Positions 45,525-58,617 of a stretch of DNA of 64,000 nucleotides are shown here, one piece after another. Position 1 is the stretch's first letter. Every line of letters starts with the position of its first letter. The stretch is from Leucaena leucocephala. Lineage: Eukaryota > Streptophyta > Magnoliopsida > Fabales > Fabaceae. A program made the position numbers and the translations under genes. Location: the NCBI GenBank assembly GCA_037074615.1, contig CM073563.1, positions 12,756,501-12,820,500 of the forward strand. Direction: 5' to 3'. The notes beneath the pieces were generated by a model. That model ran no database searches, had not been told where the DNA came from, and was given only the letters and a program-made list of their open reading frames with translations.

Positions 45525-46160
45525 CTAAACCATCAAAACACTACTGGTCTTCTTCTTAAGACTTGGCTCAGCATTTTTAAGCATCCCATGTAGTTCAGAA
45601 ATAGATTTCTCCATATTGTTCATGTTGTAGTTCATGACAAACTGGTCATAACTTTCTGGGAGTGAGTTCAAGAGCAAATCCGTAGCTAACTCCTGGCTCA
45701 TGGGAAATCCAAGCCTCTCAAGGTGATCAATGTACCCCTTCATCTTTAAGACATGAGTATTGACTGATACACCTTCAACCATCTTGCAGGAATGTAAGGC
45801 CTTAGTGGTCTCATACCTCTCTTGTCTTGCCTATTGCTGGAACATTTTCTTGAGATGCACAATTATCTCATAAGCCTCCATGTGTTCCAGATCTCTTTGG
45901 AGCTCCAGAACCATGGTGGCTAGCATCAAGTATCCCACATCGACAGAGTCTTCCTTATGCTTCGTGTAAGCATCTCTCTGAGCTCTAGGAGCATTGGCCG
46001 CTGGCTCCTCAAGAATGGGTTGATCTAGGACATGTGCCTTTCTTTCCTGATTGAGAATAATTCTCAAGTTCCTAAACCAGTCAAGAAAGTTTGTCCCATT
46101 GAGTTTGTCCTTCTCAAGGACAGATCACAACGATAATGTAACAGTATTACTAGTCGTCAT
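45525..46160 (-). pseudogene. Nested copia: Gag
   Basis: The Gag start is best placed at the ATG at 46160-46158 (MTTSNTV), followed by an in-frame stop about ten codons in, then DWFRNLRIILNQERKAHVLD. The two main pieces are RDAYTKHKEDSVDVGYLMLA (45831-46067) and THVLKMKGYIDHLERLGFPM through ATDLLLNSLPESYDQFVMNY (45525-45782). They carry the UBN2-type Gag fold that packages element RNA. A frameshift or stop separates them near 45785-45830, and another stop lies before the zinc-knuckle frame. Confidence 0.9.
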
Positions 46161-47335
46161 GATTCTACAATTAAAATATGCAATTTAATTAGCAATCTCC
46201 CACTGAATAAACAACCCTCAATACAATAGTTAGTGGGCTAAGATCCATATTTGGCACAAACTTAAGTCCTCTTTGGCAGGACGCTTAAATTAAGTTATTT
46301 AGGTAGGTAACACCTTTACCAATTACATTAAATGTAACTCTTAGATGTTCATGGGATCCTATCATCATATGATCTGGCATATTTTTAATCCCATCTAATG
46401 CCTTGAGACCCAAAACCATTTTGTTAATCTCAATTAAGTCAAACAATAATAAACATGTGATAGTAGCACCATTACTCTTGCTTATCTCCCCAAGATAACT
46501 CAAAAGCACCCAATTTGGTGGAGTCCACAATTGAGCGATTGAGATTTTGACAAGTGTTCATAAATTGACGGCATTATGACTTAAGATTTCATTTAGAGGG
46601 CTTAATTTAACTGTTTGGTTTATAAGAATGCATGTTTCTCAGTTTGTATCTCATACAAGTAATATGCATGTGCTGATATAATCATAAGATGCATAATTTA
46701 AACGTGATACAATATGGCTCACCTATCCTAAGTCTCCTTAAGCCAATGAGAGGAGCTCTCTAGTAAGAAAAGGGAAATTACATATAGAAACCTCTTTTAA
46801 CATTCGAGGGGAGTGAGATGAGAAGAGAAGGTACATTGAGAGTATATGTATAGGAAGGCACGACACGCAGGCCGTATTTAAAAATTACAACACTTGCAAT
46901 CTAGAGCCATATTGTTCACCATACCCAAGCATTCAAGAATCAACATTCAGATTTAATTGTAAGGCAATTGATGTTTCAAATCTAAAACATTCACAAAATA
47001 ACATATGTTACGGTTATGTTACGCTACGAACAGGTAGCCACGGCGGTCCCGCTAGCCGGTTAGCGGGCGGGGTTTGGGGCAGCGCCCTGAGAAAAAAATT
47101 TTTGCTTTATAAATAATCATGAATCTGAATTCGATTTTCTTCGACCCCATCTACGTTAATTGATCAAATCAAAATGTATCACCACCGATTTCAATTCCCT
47201 TTTAGATTCCTTTTATGTCATACATAATACGGATCCCTTATATGTCACACATAAAATGCATATCATATGATCGGCTATGACTAATATATATCATATGAAT
47301 CAACAATCAAGCCTAACTTAAACACAAAACGGCAT
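46161..47335 (-). other. Nested copia: untranslated leader
   Basis: About 1.2 kb lies between the primer-binding site and the Gag start with no recognised coding sequence. The 81-codon frame at 46285-46530 has no family features. A short GC-rich patch (47030-47090) stands out. Confidence 0.6.
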
Positions 47336-47348
47336 GGCTTTGATATCA
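47336..47348 (-). other. Primer-binding site of the nested copia element
   Basis: The minus strand reads TGATATCAAAGCC one base after the LTR end CCTCTCA. It matches the initiator-tRNA-Met primer site TGGTATCAGAGCC with two changes. Confidence 0.85.
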
Positions 47349-47349
47349 C

Positions 47350-49213
47350 TGAGAGGAATTGGAAGACGCGCAGCGAAAATTAATTAATTTTTTTTTCATT
47401 CCTTGCCAGGATCTACCGTATGTGTTTAAGTCAAGTGGGAAGAAGCATTACCCTCAGTGTTCCTCAGCTACTTTCACAGCTTCTGGTCACGACATTCACA
47501 TGTTCTCTCCGCAGCTCGTGCTCCCTTTCCGATCGCAAGAAGTCGACGAATCAGGTCAGTTTCCTCTATTAGTATCCACACGAACAGCGTTCCAACCATG
47601 AACGACATGCCAGCGTCTCTTGTCCCTCCAGGGCTTTCTCAAGAATTCGTCCTCTTTGTCTCTATTTCGGCAGTTTCTTATCTGCAAACCTTTTGCAGAT
47701 TCCCCTTCGGCCTTTCTGTGTTCTATGTGTATCTCTAAAATACAGCTCCTAAAATCAGATATATAGGATGCTGTGCATTTTCTCTCTCTCTACCGAATTG
47801 GATTTTGGAGTTAATCTTATATTAATTCTGAAATTAATACAATATCATATATTGTATAATTTTATAAGAAACTAATTAGATAAATAATATTAAATCCATC
47901 CCACAGATTTAATTACCTATTTATTTAACTTTAAATAAAGATAAGACTGAACTATATTTGATTTATTCTCATAAATCAAATTTGAGATATCATATCAATT
48001 TGAATTTTAAATTTAAACGTGATAGGGATTTAATTTATCCTTATAAATTAAATCTTATAAATATCACTTATATGAGATATCCTATCAATTTGAATTTTAA
48101 ATTCAAACGTGATAGGGATTTAATTTATCCTTATAAGTTAAATCTTATAAATATATCTTATATGAGATATCCTATCAATTTGAATTTCAAATTCAAATGT
48201 GATAGAGATTTAATTTATCCTGATAAATTAAATCTCATACATCTCTTATATAATATATATATATACGAATTTATATATATATGAATATAAATATAAATAA
48301 ATATATACATCCACCCTGGACCACTCATTGAATCTGGACATGTCTTAGATTCAATGAATCTGGACATTATAGCTCGTGTTGGGCTATTTTATGTGTGACC
48401 CTGTAGGCCCATATGAAGTTGGCAGTGGGCCATTTGCGATACTGGCCCACAAGTCGCAAGCGGTCTCTAGCAAGACATAACGACTACCCAAATCATATGA
48501 GGATCGTTAAACGATGTAACCTTTTATACAACCATATCATGTCCCTTTTATCACGCGATATTTTGGTCATGGTTGAGGCATGGACAATGTCATCCTCCTA
48601 TTCCTGACCATTACTTTCTCGATCCTTGAGTAGTCTTACTATAGAAATGGAACTATCTTCCCATTACAGTATGGCCATACATTTCTCAGACTCACTCATC
48701 GAGGGGCCCAGTAATATCTCTCTACGAATATGAGGGACAAATTCCAACTTGACCTTTCACATTCCTCCGCATGAAAAACCACTAAGCCTGAACATAGTCT
48801 TTATGATCACTCGGTCAAAAGTGACTTTTGACTAGGTCAAAGCTGAGCGTTTGTCATGTAGGAATCCATGATGATCTCAAGTCAAATGGCATATTGACAT
48901 AGTTTGTATATGAGAGAAGCTTATGACGTTACCCATGCAGTTCTCTCATAGCGGGTTGGTCCAACACCTTGTACTCTTACATGTGCCTATGACTTTGATT
49001 TATATCTCTATACATCTTCAAAGTCATACTGGTCTTATTTCATCTGTGCTCCCGCATAGATGACCGACCAGGGACATTTAGGATAAGATCATGAATTATC
49101 CAAGGATAGTCATCACAGTAAACATGCAAATAATATGATAACACAATTAATAAATTCATAAATTAATAATATTCATAAGACAATGATTGGCCCCTAAGGC
49201 ATGATTTCCAACA
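47350..49213 (-). repeat. 5' LTR of the nested copia element
   Basis: Same ends and length as the other LTR to within one base. Differences are scattered substitutions and short indels, showing that the insertion is not brand new. It contains three 90-bp units at 47984, 48074 and 48164. Confidence 0.93.
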
Positions 49214-51511
49214 AAAATGTGATAGAAATTATATGGACAAATATACATAAATTTATTAAAATTAAATGTTAAAATTGGTGATAACACCAAAAGGACTATA
49301 ATATTTTATAGAAAATATCAAAAGTAATTATAATGTTAGAGGCAAAGAGTTGTGGAGAAAGATGCATAGAGTTATTTTAAAACAAAAAGAAATGATTGTA
49401 ATCTTAAAAGGTACGTAATATTTACTTTTTATTAGTATTTAAATTTATTATGATTTGTGAGAGACAAAGAATTATAAGTATTTATTATTATGATGTTGAT
49501 AATTATTTGTCATTTTGTGATAGTAATATTATGTTAATTTACTTGTAAATTTATATATATATGAAAAGTAAATATATATGATTTATATAAATTCAATACG
49601 TTTATCATAATAGTACACATTGCAATTGAATTTATTATATGTGATATAGTTGTGACAGTGTCTGTAGAAGTTAGTGACATATATGTATTGTTAAATTTTG
49701 AGAAAACTCTATGATTGAGATTTTTTTTTAAACATTTAATAAGATAAATAAGAAATTTAGGAGAAGAAAATAAAACGATGTCAAGTTTAAACTTTGAAAC
49801 TTGAATTATTTGGATGTCTGTAATATAATTCAATCAATTTTATCATAAATAGTATGTAAATGTTTTTGTGATATTTTACCAATTCATTGTATTATGAATG
49901 GCATAATTTGATACTTTAGAAAAACAAAATTATATATGTATATTACATTTGAATTGGGAGATCGATAATTGATTTAATTTTATGAGAAAAATTATTATAA
50001 ATAATTGATGTTGATATTTGATTGGTTGGACAAAATCATTTTTGTAATGCATGTAAACTCTATATATTGCAGGTCAAATTTATGGATACTTCAATAGTGG
50101 GGATAATTTGAAAGAAAATTATTAATATAATAAGTATGTATTATATTAAGGAGTTTTAGATTAATAATGTTTGGTGCACAATATATAATTATCAAATATT
50201 AATGATGGATATATATATGTATATATACTTGTGAATTCATTAGAAAATGTTAGCAATTTATTATTCCCTTCCATTTGGTGAATTTATTGAAGATTTTATT
50301 TTATTTAGTTTATATACATATCAATTTAGCCATATATTTTTAAATATATAGTGATGGAAGAAGATTACCAATGAAAATTTTATTGTGGGCTTCATTTTAA
50401 GTAATAATTATTTATTAATTGTATTCAATTTTGTATGTGAAATGCAAGTCTACAATTTATTGGTTTATCAAGAAATATTATGAGAAGATATATATATATA
50501 TATATATATATGTGGTAGATAATTTTAAATACTCATATTAAATATGATTAAGAAAAGTAAATTCAAGTATATTATTAATGAGTATTGAAATTATATAGTA
50601 ATAATATATGGTAGTTTCTAAAGTACTTTTTTGTAACAAAACGGATATAGTTCTTGAAAAACTAAGACATATTTTCTCTAACTAAGACATATTTTATTTT
50701 GGACAGAAAAAGAATTGATAATAAAAATTATGACCCATATATTAGAACTTTGGTTCACCAAAGGGTATAAAATTGATAGCTAGATTAGATTGAAATCTCA
50801 AATTATATGTATGATGGGAAGCACCTAGACTTCCAGGTGAAATACATAAAAATAAAAATATATTTATATGACTCACACTTGATGGGTATTGTTGATATAT
50901 AAGTGTAAGCCAACATTGGATAAAATTCTTCTTAGATCTTTATAAAAGTCTAATTGATCTCCTAAAAATGGATGCCATATTGAGATTGTAAATTAATTAT
51001 ATGTTATGAAAATTGAAAAGTTCATTATTGGCTACAGTAACCTCAAAGTTTACCCATATAAATAGATGTATTGTTGTCATGATTTATTTGATCATAATAT
51101 ACTATATATATGATATAATAAATTATTGAAGATTATGAATTGACGTCCATTAAAGAATAAGGAGATTCTTCATAAATAGCCAATATATTATAAAATTCAA
51201 GAAATATATGTGTTGCTTATTCTCAAATAAAATTGATCATGAGAATATTAATAGTTATTATTTAGAACCAATTTCTATATTTTTGAAAATATATCAAAGT
51301 CATATTATATGGACCCATTTAGAAGCATGCAAGCTATACAAATATTTATTAAATTTGATAGATACATCTATAAGATAGTTACATGTGATATTATTATGTG
51401 TTTTCAACCAAAAGTTTGCAAGATTATTTGAATAAATATAATCATTATATTGAGTGCACAATTTTTAGAATATGAAAATAATTTATCAATGCCTCTATAA
51501 GTAACTAGATC
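49214..51511 (+). pseudogene. Older copia element, internal region, right part
   Basis: Continues the sequence interrupted at 40330. It is collinear with 23600-25860, and includes GGTGATAACACCAAAAGGAC at 49277 and the integrase-region trace near 51285-51325. TA-rich runs occur at 50489-50512. No open frame is credible. It ends at the CACTA terminus at 51512. Confidence 0.65.
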
Positions 51512-52192
51512 CACTAGTACAAAATATGCTTTTTAATGCCTTATTTTTAAACTGGTCCTTACGGAGATGGTTTAAAAAAATGACCGGTGGCATTTTTATA
51601 AATAAGATAAAATAGTTACACTAGATTAATACGTCACCGGTGTAAAATATAATTACTATGCTGGATACTAATATCAATAGGTGTGGATTAGTTGCGTCAT
51701 ATTTTGACTCTTCAATTTCTTGTTTATAATTTCCCACTTCGTTTCTTTAACTTCTTCAGACCTTACGGAGAAACTTTTAGAACAAATGACAAGTGGTATT
51801 TTTGTAAATAAGATGAAATATTTACACCGGATTTACATTGAACTGGTGTTAAATATACTTTCTATTCTAACTCCTCAGTTTCCTGTCTATGCTATCCCGC
51901 TTCTTTTCTCTATACCTTCTCAGGCCGTTCATTTCACTTCTTTATTCCAAACGTTTGTACTCATTATGATAGAATACCAATTGCATTCTTCGATATTCTT
52001 TTCTAAAACTGTTCTTATTCCTCAACCATATTATATCATTCATATGATTAGTACTTTTGTCTCATCACTTTATTTCTATTTTATTTTATTTTCTTCTATC
52101 TGAACGCTCTAATGATTTTTCCTCACCCTGGTTGTCACTATGATAGAGTGCATTGAGGAACTGATCATGCGCTTCAATGCTCTGGAGGACTT
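51512..52192 (+). mobile_element. CACTA-type transposon end with duplicated subterminal block
   Basis: CACTAGTACAAAATATGC at 51512 is a CACTA terminus. Behind it, ACCGGTGTAAAAT-type words (about 51635 and, diverged, 51830) are subterminal repeats. A block from CCTTACGGAG recurs (51557 and 51761, about 204 bases apart), including the ACCGGTGGCATTTTTATAAATAAG / GTGGTATTTTTGTAAATAAG phrases. A 127-codon frame at 51720-52103 lies in this block and is hydrophobic, with no family similarity. No matching right end or transposase was found, so the element is truncated. Confidence 0.6.
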
Positions 52193-54980
52193 AGGCATTG
52201 TTTGTTTCAACTTAGGGAAATGTAGGTTATGTTAATTTAAGAGAGGGTAGGGATGGGTAGGGGAAGTTGTGGGTGTAAAGGTAGGGGAGGAGAGATGATA
52301 TTTTTTATTTGGTTCTAAAGGAGAGGGGAGTTAATTAAAAGTTGACAAATATACCTTTATCTCTTTATTTAAATTTATTTACTCTTTATTTATAATATTC
52401 ACATCAAAATTATTATTTTTTAATTTATGAATTTTAAAATATTTTTGTCTCATGATGAATATAGCCATTGTTACTGACTTATGTAGTGTAACTTTTGCTT
52501 TTAGGTTGATCTCTTTGTTTGATCTTGTTTCATCATGCAAATAATCTTGAAACATGTTTTAGAGAAGATATATAATCAGTATAAGTATATAACAATTGTT
52601 TTCAAATGATTTATATTGAAACATCAAATCCTATCAAAACCTGGTTTAAAAATCTTTTCACAAAATATCTTGAATTATTGAAGTACTTATCAAAGATGAC
52701 CCTTATCAAAAAGGTCTTCGCTAAATTACTAAAGAATTACATTTAAAATAGTTTAAATATTATCGAACAATACTTCAATAATCAACATTATCAGAAAGGA
52801 CTTCCATAAATCTTTAGTGAATTTCATTCAAACAGATATTAGATTTATCGAATAGTGCTTTGATAAATGTCCTTATTGAAAAGCTCTTTGAAAAATATTC
52901 TTTTATAAAACATATGCTTTCAGATGTATCAATATATTTCATTATACTTCATTTATCAAAATGTTCTTCGATAAATAGACTCTTTGAATAGTTTATCAAT
53001 AAATATTAAGAACATTCTTTCAAACATTTTTCAAACATACTTTCATATTCTTTGATCTTTTAATCCTTTCTCAAATAACATATATGGAAATAGAGGTTTA
53101 TAGAATCATTAATATATCAGAACAAGTCATAAGCTTTTAATCATTCGGCAAATAAAACTAGGCTATAATGATCATTCATAAAAGCAAGACATAAGCTCAG
53201 CTAAATATTCACATATTCATCAATCAAAAATTCTATCTAATATAAACATTGAATTCATTTGAAGCTCAAATAGATCTTATTGAGGAGAACTTTAATAGAT
53301 GGTCACATTAAATAGTTCATAGGTAAAAGCATAAGGAATTAGATTTTGAATCTTTCATGAATAATCTTATCTTCATAAATTCAAGATATATCAAACCATA
53401 GATAATTCTAACAAATTAATAACATTATAAGTAATGAATCATCTTTAACATCAATTCAAACAATCAAATCATCATCATAATCCGTTTAAAATGAAGATAG
53501 CTTTTAAAACTTTCATTCTCAAATTTTTTATCTTATAATTTGTAAACCAAGTTTTTTCATATCATTTTAAGAAGAAGATGATTCAATTATATCAATGTAA
53601 AAATCTCTTTTAAAAGAGAAGTTCCAGGGATATGGATAACCTTAAAAATATTTTAATGATCATATTTTAAATCTTTAAAACTTTCATTCTCTGTTCATTA
53701 AGTTTTTATAAATCATGTTAGAAGGAAACATATTTGTCAAAGCAAGATAATATCTTTGTAAAAATAAACTTTGTGAAAAATCTTTTTGTTCAGTGCTTTC
53801 ATAAGCTTAGAAATTCTCTCTAATTTTATCAAATATGTATTCAATAAATCTCCTTTATTGAATAGTCCTTCGATAAATGAACCTTTGAAAATATAATGAC
53901 TTCTTTTGAAAATAAAGTTTATTGATCGAAGTCTTTATCGATAAATACCTTAATCGATCAATACTTTGATAAGAGCTTAAATTTTTTTTCAAAACTGAGT
54001 CTTTGTTATACTTATCAAAAGTTTCTTCAATAAATCTCTTAATTGAATAAATCTTTGAATAATTTCAAGTTAAAATAATGACTCTGAATTTACATAAGCT
54101 AATTTTATATTGATTTATTTATGTCTTCATCAATAAGAACCCTTATCTAATAGGTCCTCAATAATTTTTTTCAGAAATTATATTTTTCTACAAAAGTTAT
54201 TTCTTATTTATCAAATAACTTATCAAATAATTACCTTATCAATAATCTTTTCGATAAATGCTTTTTAATAGTTTGAAAACACTTTTTGAAATTTCTCTCA
54301 ATTAATTGCCATCATCAAAATATTATCATTGAAGTCTAACATCATCATCAACTCCATCCTCTCGGTCGACAGTGCAGGGACGCCATTTGGCCTCCATACA
54401 TCGTCATCATCACCATCCTTTGCTGCTACAGTCACTCTCCCCGACAGTTCTTCCATCTCTATCAATTAGTGAAATCTTTCAAAAATCACAAATACTTGAC
54501 TCTCTCTCTCTAACTTTCTCTCTCTTCAGTGGTCCAAATATTGTTTGAGCTCACAGACTTTGAATCTAAGTCAAGGGTTGGAGAACAAGTTGGGGATGAA
54601 TGGAGTCACTATGCTAAAGCTCTTATCCATGTGCCGTAAGTTGTGGAGATGACAATCATCGCTTGTTCTCCGTCCTCTTTAAATCTCGTCATCGCTTTTT
54701 CATGCTTGTGCTGTGTGGGAGCAGTGTGACTAGAGACAACAAGAGAAAGAAGGGGAAAGGGAGAGGAGGAAATGAGAATTATTTTTCTTGTATAAAATTA
54801 TACCATTTTTGGTAATTTATTAATCATAAAATTTATTCTGATAATAATTATACAAATACTCATTTATTTAGAATTATTTTTTTCCATAAATTTTTCTCCA
54901 AAAGAACTTATCTAAAATTACTTTTAAATCATTTTTCTATAAGATTCTCTCCAAAAACCAATACAAATAGACTCATATTC
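52193..54980. mobile_element. Possible hAT-like element with degenerate repeat interior
   Basis: The left boundary GGCATTGTTTGTTTCAACTTAGGG resembles hAT-type ends, and the right end near 54940-54975 (CTCTCCAAAAACCAATACAAATAG) is a weak inverted partner. The right flank is similar to the right half of the intron element at 27940-28075. Between 52620 and 54300 the words CTTCGATAAAT, TTATCAATAA and TTATTGAATAG recur many times at irregular spacing. A GC-richer patch with CT runs (54340-54740) may be captured sequence but encodes nothing I recognise. A 20-base G-rich block lies near 52250-52290. Confidence 0.35.
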
Positions 54981-55704
54981 TTTAGCTCATATAGCAATAT
55001 TATTTTTTTATTCCAATTTTGGACCGATCAATCGATATTTGTGTGGCTCTTATTGATACTCGTCTTTCTTACATATTGTTTCTTTTGAGAATCTATTTTG
55101 CTTATAACTATTGATACTCCACTCTTAGCTACCTATTGATTGCAATAAGATTTTGATAAGTATTTGATTCTCTTGTCTATTGATCCATTTAACAATTTTA
55201 ATTTTATTTATAATTTTATTTATAGAATTGAGAGACATTACAAATGTCAAAACTTTTCCCAACCTCCAAAATTAATATATATATATATATATATATCGAT
55301 AACTACTTTTCTAAAGAATTTTAATCAGATGGTTGAACGAATAATTTTTGTTAATATTGGACTATTTGTCCTTGGTCCATGTTTATCTAACTTGTTGGAG
55401 ATTAATTTATTCTGATAACTAGTGTGATTAAATTCTTTTTTTATTTGAGCAGATTCAAGATATTGTCCTTGATGAAACAATTAATCAATTTACTCTTATA
55501 TTAAGTATAGCAGGGAATAATATAAAATTTTCCTTTGCCCTATGAGCTATATAAAACAAAAGATTAGTTTGTGATATTAATAAAGTCAATATATCAAATC
55601 TTAAAATAAGGATGAACGACATGAGTTTCTCAAAATTAATTTTACAAATTTTAAAAAGATAACATAATATGAGATTTCATTTTTTTTAAATAAACAACGT
55701 TATA
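54981..55704. other. AT-rich stretch without recognised features
   Basis: The 83-codon frame at 55164-55415 spans a TA run (55277-55295) and has no domain. Nothing else was seen. Confidence 0.6.
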
Positions 55705-56050
55705 TGTGTTATAAAAATAAGAGAAAAATGATGAAATTAGAGAGAAAAGAAATAACAAGATAAGAGATTGAAAAATAATACAAGAGATTATTCTTTATTC
55801 ATTTGTGTATTCATCCTTTTATAAATACCTTGTACATAGCCTCTATTTATAGGGCCTAACTGTGAAAGACTAAATCTAAGGTCATAAAGAAATAAAGAAG
55901 AATGATATGGTATTAATAATAAGAAACTCCTCTCAAATTATTCATTGGGGAGGTTATGGGTTTGTGACATTAAGATAAGATGGAATCCTAAGAGGAATCT
56001 AAAGAGCTACGGGTTATGGGCATCCACACATACATATAATATTTATAACA
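55705..56050 (-). repeat. LTR of the older copia family, second copy
   Basis: Reverse-complement relative of 38675-39035, with matching CCTATAAATAGAGGC and AATGAATAAAGAATAATCTC on the minus strand. It ends ATAACA on the plus strand, directly followed by CTCCCCCTCGG. On the minus strand that is a polypurine tract, so this is the 3' LTR of a minus-strand element extending to the right. Confidence 0.75.
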
Positions 56051-57788
56051 CTCCCCCTCGGATGCCATAACAAGTATTGTGTCTCATTAAAAACCTTACC
56101 AGAAAAATCCGATGAGATAAAACCTTAGTTAAAGAAAAAAGAGTGTAAGATAGTATTTACTTCCCCTTATGATAATATTATATTTACTTCTCCTTATTAC
56201 CACATCATTTTTATCCCCAGATGATAATCGACTTTTCAATATCACTTTCTCAATAGTGTACTATTTTTTCACGTGGAGTATTTGCAATACTTTTTGAGCA
56301 TATCTTTCTTTTAGCTGAATCATGCATGATGCATTGTTATCATATATTTCTCCAATATATCTTCTAGATATATTGAATTATCAGCACAATCTTCCTTGCT
56401 TTATCCACTCAAATCTCAATTTCATTATCCATTGTATACCTACAAGAACTTAATTTTGCCAGTAAAATTACAACATACAATACTAGCACAATAATAAATA
56501 TAATAGAATAAATACATAAGACTTGTGGTCTACTAAATTTAATATATTTTTATAGACAATAAAGATTATGAAATCATTAGGTATTTAACTTTAGACATTT
56601 CCTTTGTACGCTTCAGGCATTTTAAATCCTTAAAATATTAACATGTAAATTTTACTATTTAGTGAGCCATATGGATATACTATAACAATATATATTAGAT
56701 GCATATTTTATTTTCTTATACTGCTAGACTAATAATATATGCAAAAATTATTGTCTCCACCACAGAATAATATTTCTCATCATAATTATCATTAGCTTTT
56801 GTGAAATTTTTTGTTTTCACATAAATGTCTCTATACTTTATATTTAAGATGTTTAGATTGCAAATCCATAATTTTCACATATTAAAAGAATATAATTATA
56901 TTTTCATTGCGTCTTTGCCTTTTACTTTTCCTTTTGGCCAAATATTTTTTCTATCTACACATGACAAATTTACATATAAGATTCTCATTTGATCACGTGA
57001 TATTATTATCAAAATCATTGTTGATAACTTTATCTTTTTTATTCCATTTTTCTTGTTTTGACATAACTTATTGAGATCTCTTTATTAAATTTAAGGTACC
57101 TTGACCTCTTGAGGTTTTTGTAAGTAGTCATGTCTTGGCACTTTTCTAGAGTATATGCCTCCTCAATATGATCATCTTAATCGCATGTTCCTCTATTTTC
57201 AATATTATATTTGGAATCAATTAGTGTTTAATGCTTCAAGCATGTCTCACTTTCATTTATACTAATTGGAGAATTTTCAATTGAAATTTTAGGTTAGTAA
57301 TTGAATCTGGCAGATATTTTATAATATTTTATGAATATAATATTTGATGGACATTTGGTTCATACAACTATATTTGAGGATCTACCTTTAATAGTAATAA
57401 TGCATTATATTCGTTTCTCTTCTCTAGCTACTTAATTTCTCCCCTTTATATTAGAAAAACTTTGTCAAATGACAATGAACTAATCATATAATATAAGTCT
57501 TCTAAATCTATTTGTCTCCTTTAGAAACACCTTTATGTTTCATTTAGAGACAAACAAGAAGGAGGTTCTTACCCAACATTGATCTCAATTTTCTTTAAAT
57601 ATATATCTATGTACATTGTGGTGGATCAATATTTCAATAAACCTTTACACATTTAAAAATATATGAATCTTGACCAAAAGCTATTTTTATTGGGAGAATT
57701 TTATTGGCTTGATATGTATATGTGCCGTAACATATCAAATCAAATATGCCAACACAGAAATAGAAATCTTATTCTTATAAGCATTGAT
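56051..57788 (-). pseudogene. Internal relic of the minus-strand copia element
   Basis: Begins with the polypurine tract (GAGGGGGAG on the minus strand, 56051-56060) upstream of the LTR. The rest is AT-rich with frequent stops on both strands, and no RT or RNase H motif was recognised. The 76-codon plus-strand frame at 57663-57893 crosses into the CACTA end and is not a gene. It is cut at 57788 by the CACTA element. Confidence 0.45.
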
Positions 57789-58617
57789 CACTACTATAAA
57801 ACAAGGGTTTCTAAATCGATTGAAAATGGTATTCTACATTGGACAATGACCAGTATAGAAATACCGTTTAGAAAGTATATACTTTTTAAATAGGGCAGTT
57901 CACCAGTGTAGAATGAGTAGAATTTAGACCAGTCCCTTTTAAAATCAGGAGTATAATTTGCTAATATCTATACTGGTTTAACTGATCCCTTTTGAATGGC
58001 TGCTGTGGATTAATGAATTGTTTACACGTTTGTGTTTGCATCCGGTGTAGATTAATGAATTTTTACACCAGTTGTGTTTATACATGGTGTAGATTAATAA
58101 ATTTTCTATACCTCACTATAAAGATAACCGTTATAGATGTTGTCATATTTACAAATTGTTTTTACACCTGCCGATATTTTTTTTGTCTAGTTTAAATGTA
58201 TTTTAAAAAAATGACCCCTTTAATGTTCCATTAACCCCATCCCTTAAAGCTTCATAAATAAACTGCCTAAATATATAGATTCAAAGAGAAAGCAGCAGAG
58301 ACAAAGTTCAAAATAGCAGAGACAGATCTTCAATTGCTCATTATATTAGTCATTTAATAAAATTTAATAAAAAATACTATCATTTGAACAGAAAAATAAA
58401 AAAGTATATCATGGTAATGACAAATACTATTGAGAATGAATTATTTGAATAAAAAAACTCAGCCCAAATATTGCGCATGTCCTTAATATCTTGTTCAGAA
58501 AATACGTCAGATTGATCAAACATCTGAAACATCAAATTAAAATAAAAGAAATTAAAGCATTATTAAGATATATTAAATTGACCAGAAATATATGAAATAA
58601 TTAAAAACACAATTTAC

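Larger units (their letters stand above)
40331..49213 (-). mobile_element. Complete Ty1/copia retrotransposon, 8.9 kb, nested
   Basis: Two direct LTRs (40331-42195, 1865 bp; 47350-49213, 1864 bp) enclose 5.15 kb. The element is flanked by AAAAT at 40326-40330 and 49214-49218. Read on the minus strand, the order is LTR, primer-binding site, leader, Gag, protease, integrase, reverse transcriptase, RNase H, polypurine tract, LTR, the standard copia order. The LTRs share ends TGTTGGAAAT...CCTCTCA and differ by scattered substitutions. The coding part has stops and frameshifts, so it is non-autonomous now. It split an older copia element whose sequence resumes on both sides. Confidence 0.95.

Noticed and set aside
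46285..46530. 81-codon minus-strand frame upstream of copia Gag
   Set aside because: It lies in the untranslated leader, ends before the Gag ATG and has no Gag-like motif.
51720..52103. 127-codon plus-strand frame, possible membrane protein
   Set aside because: It spans the duplicated subterminal block of a CACTA element, and its hydrophobicity reflects T-rich sequence.
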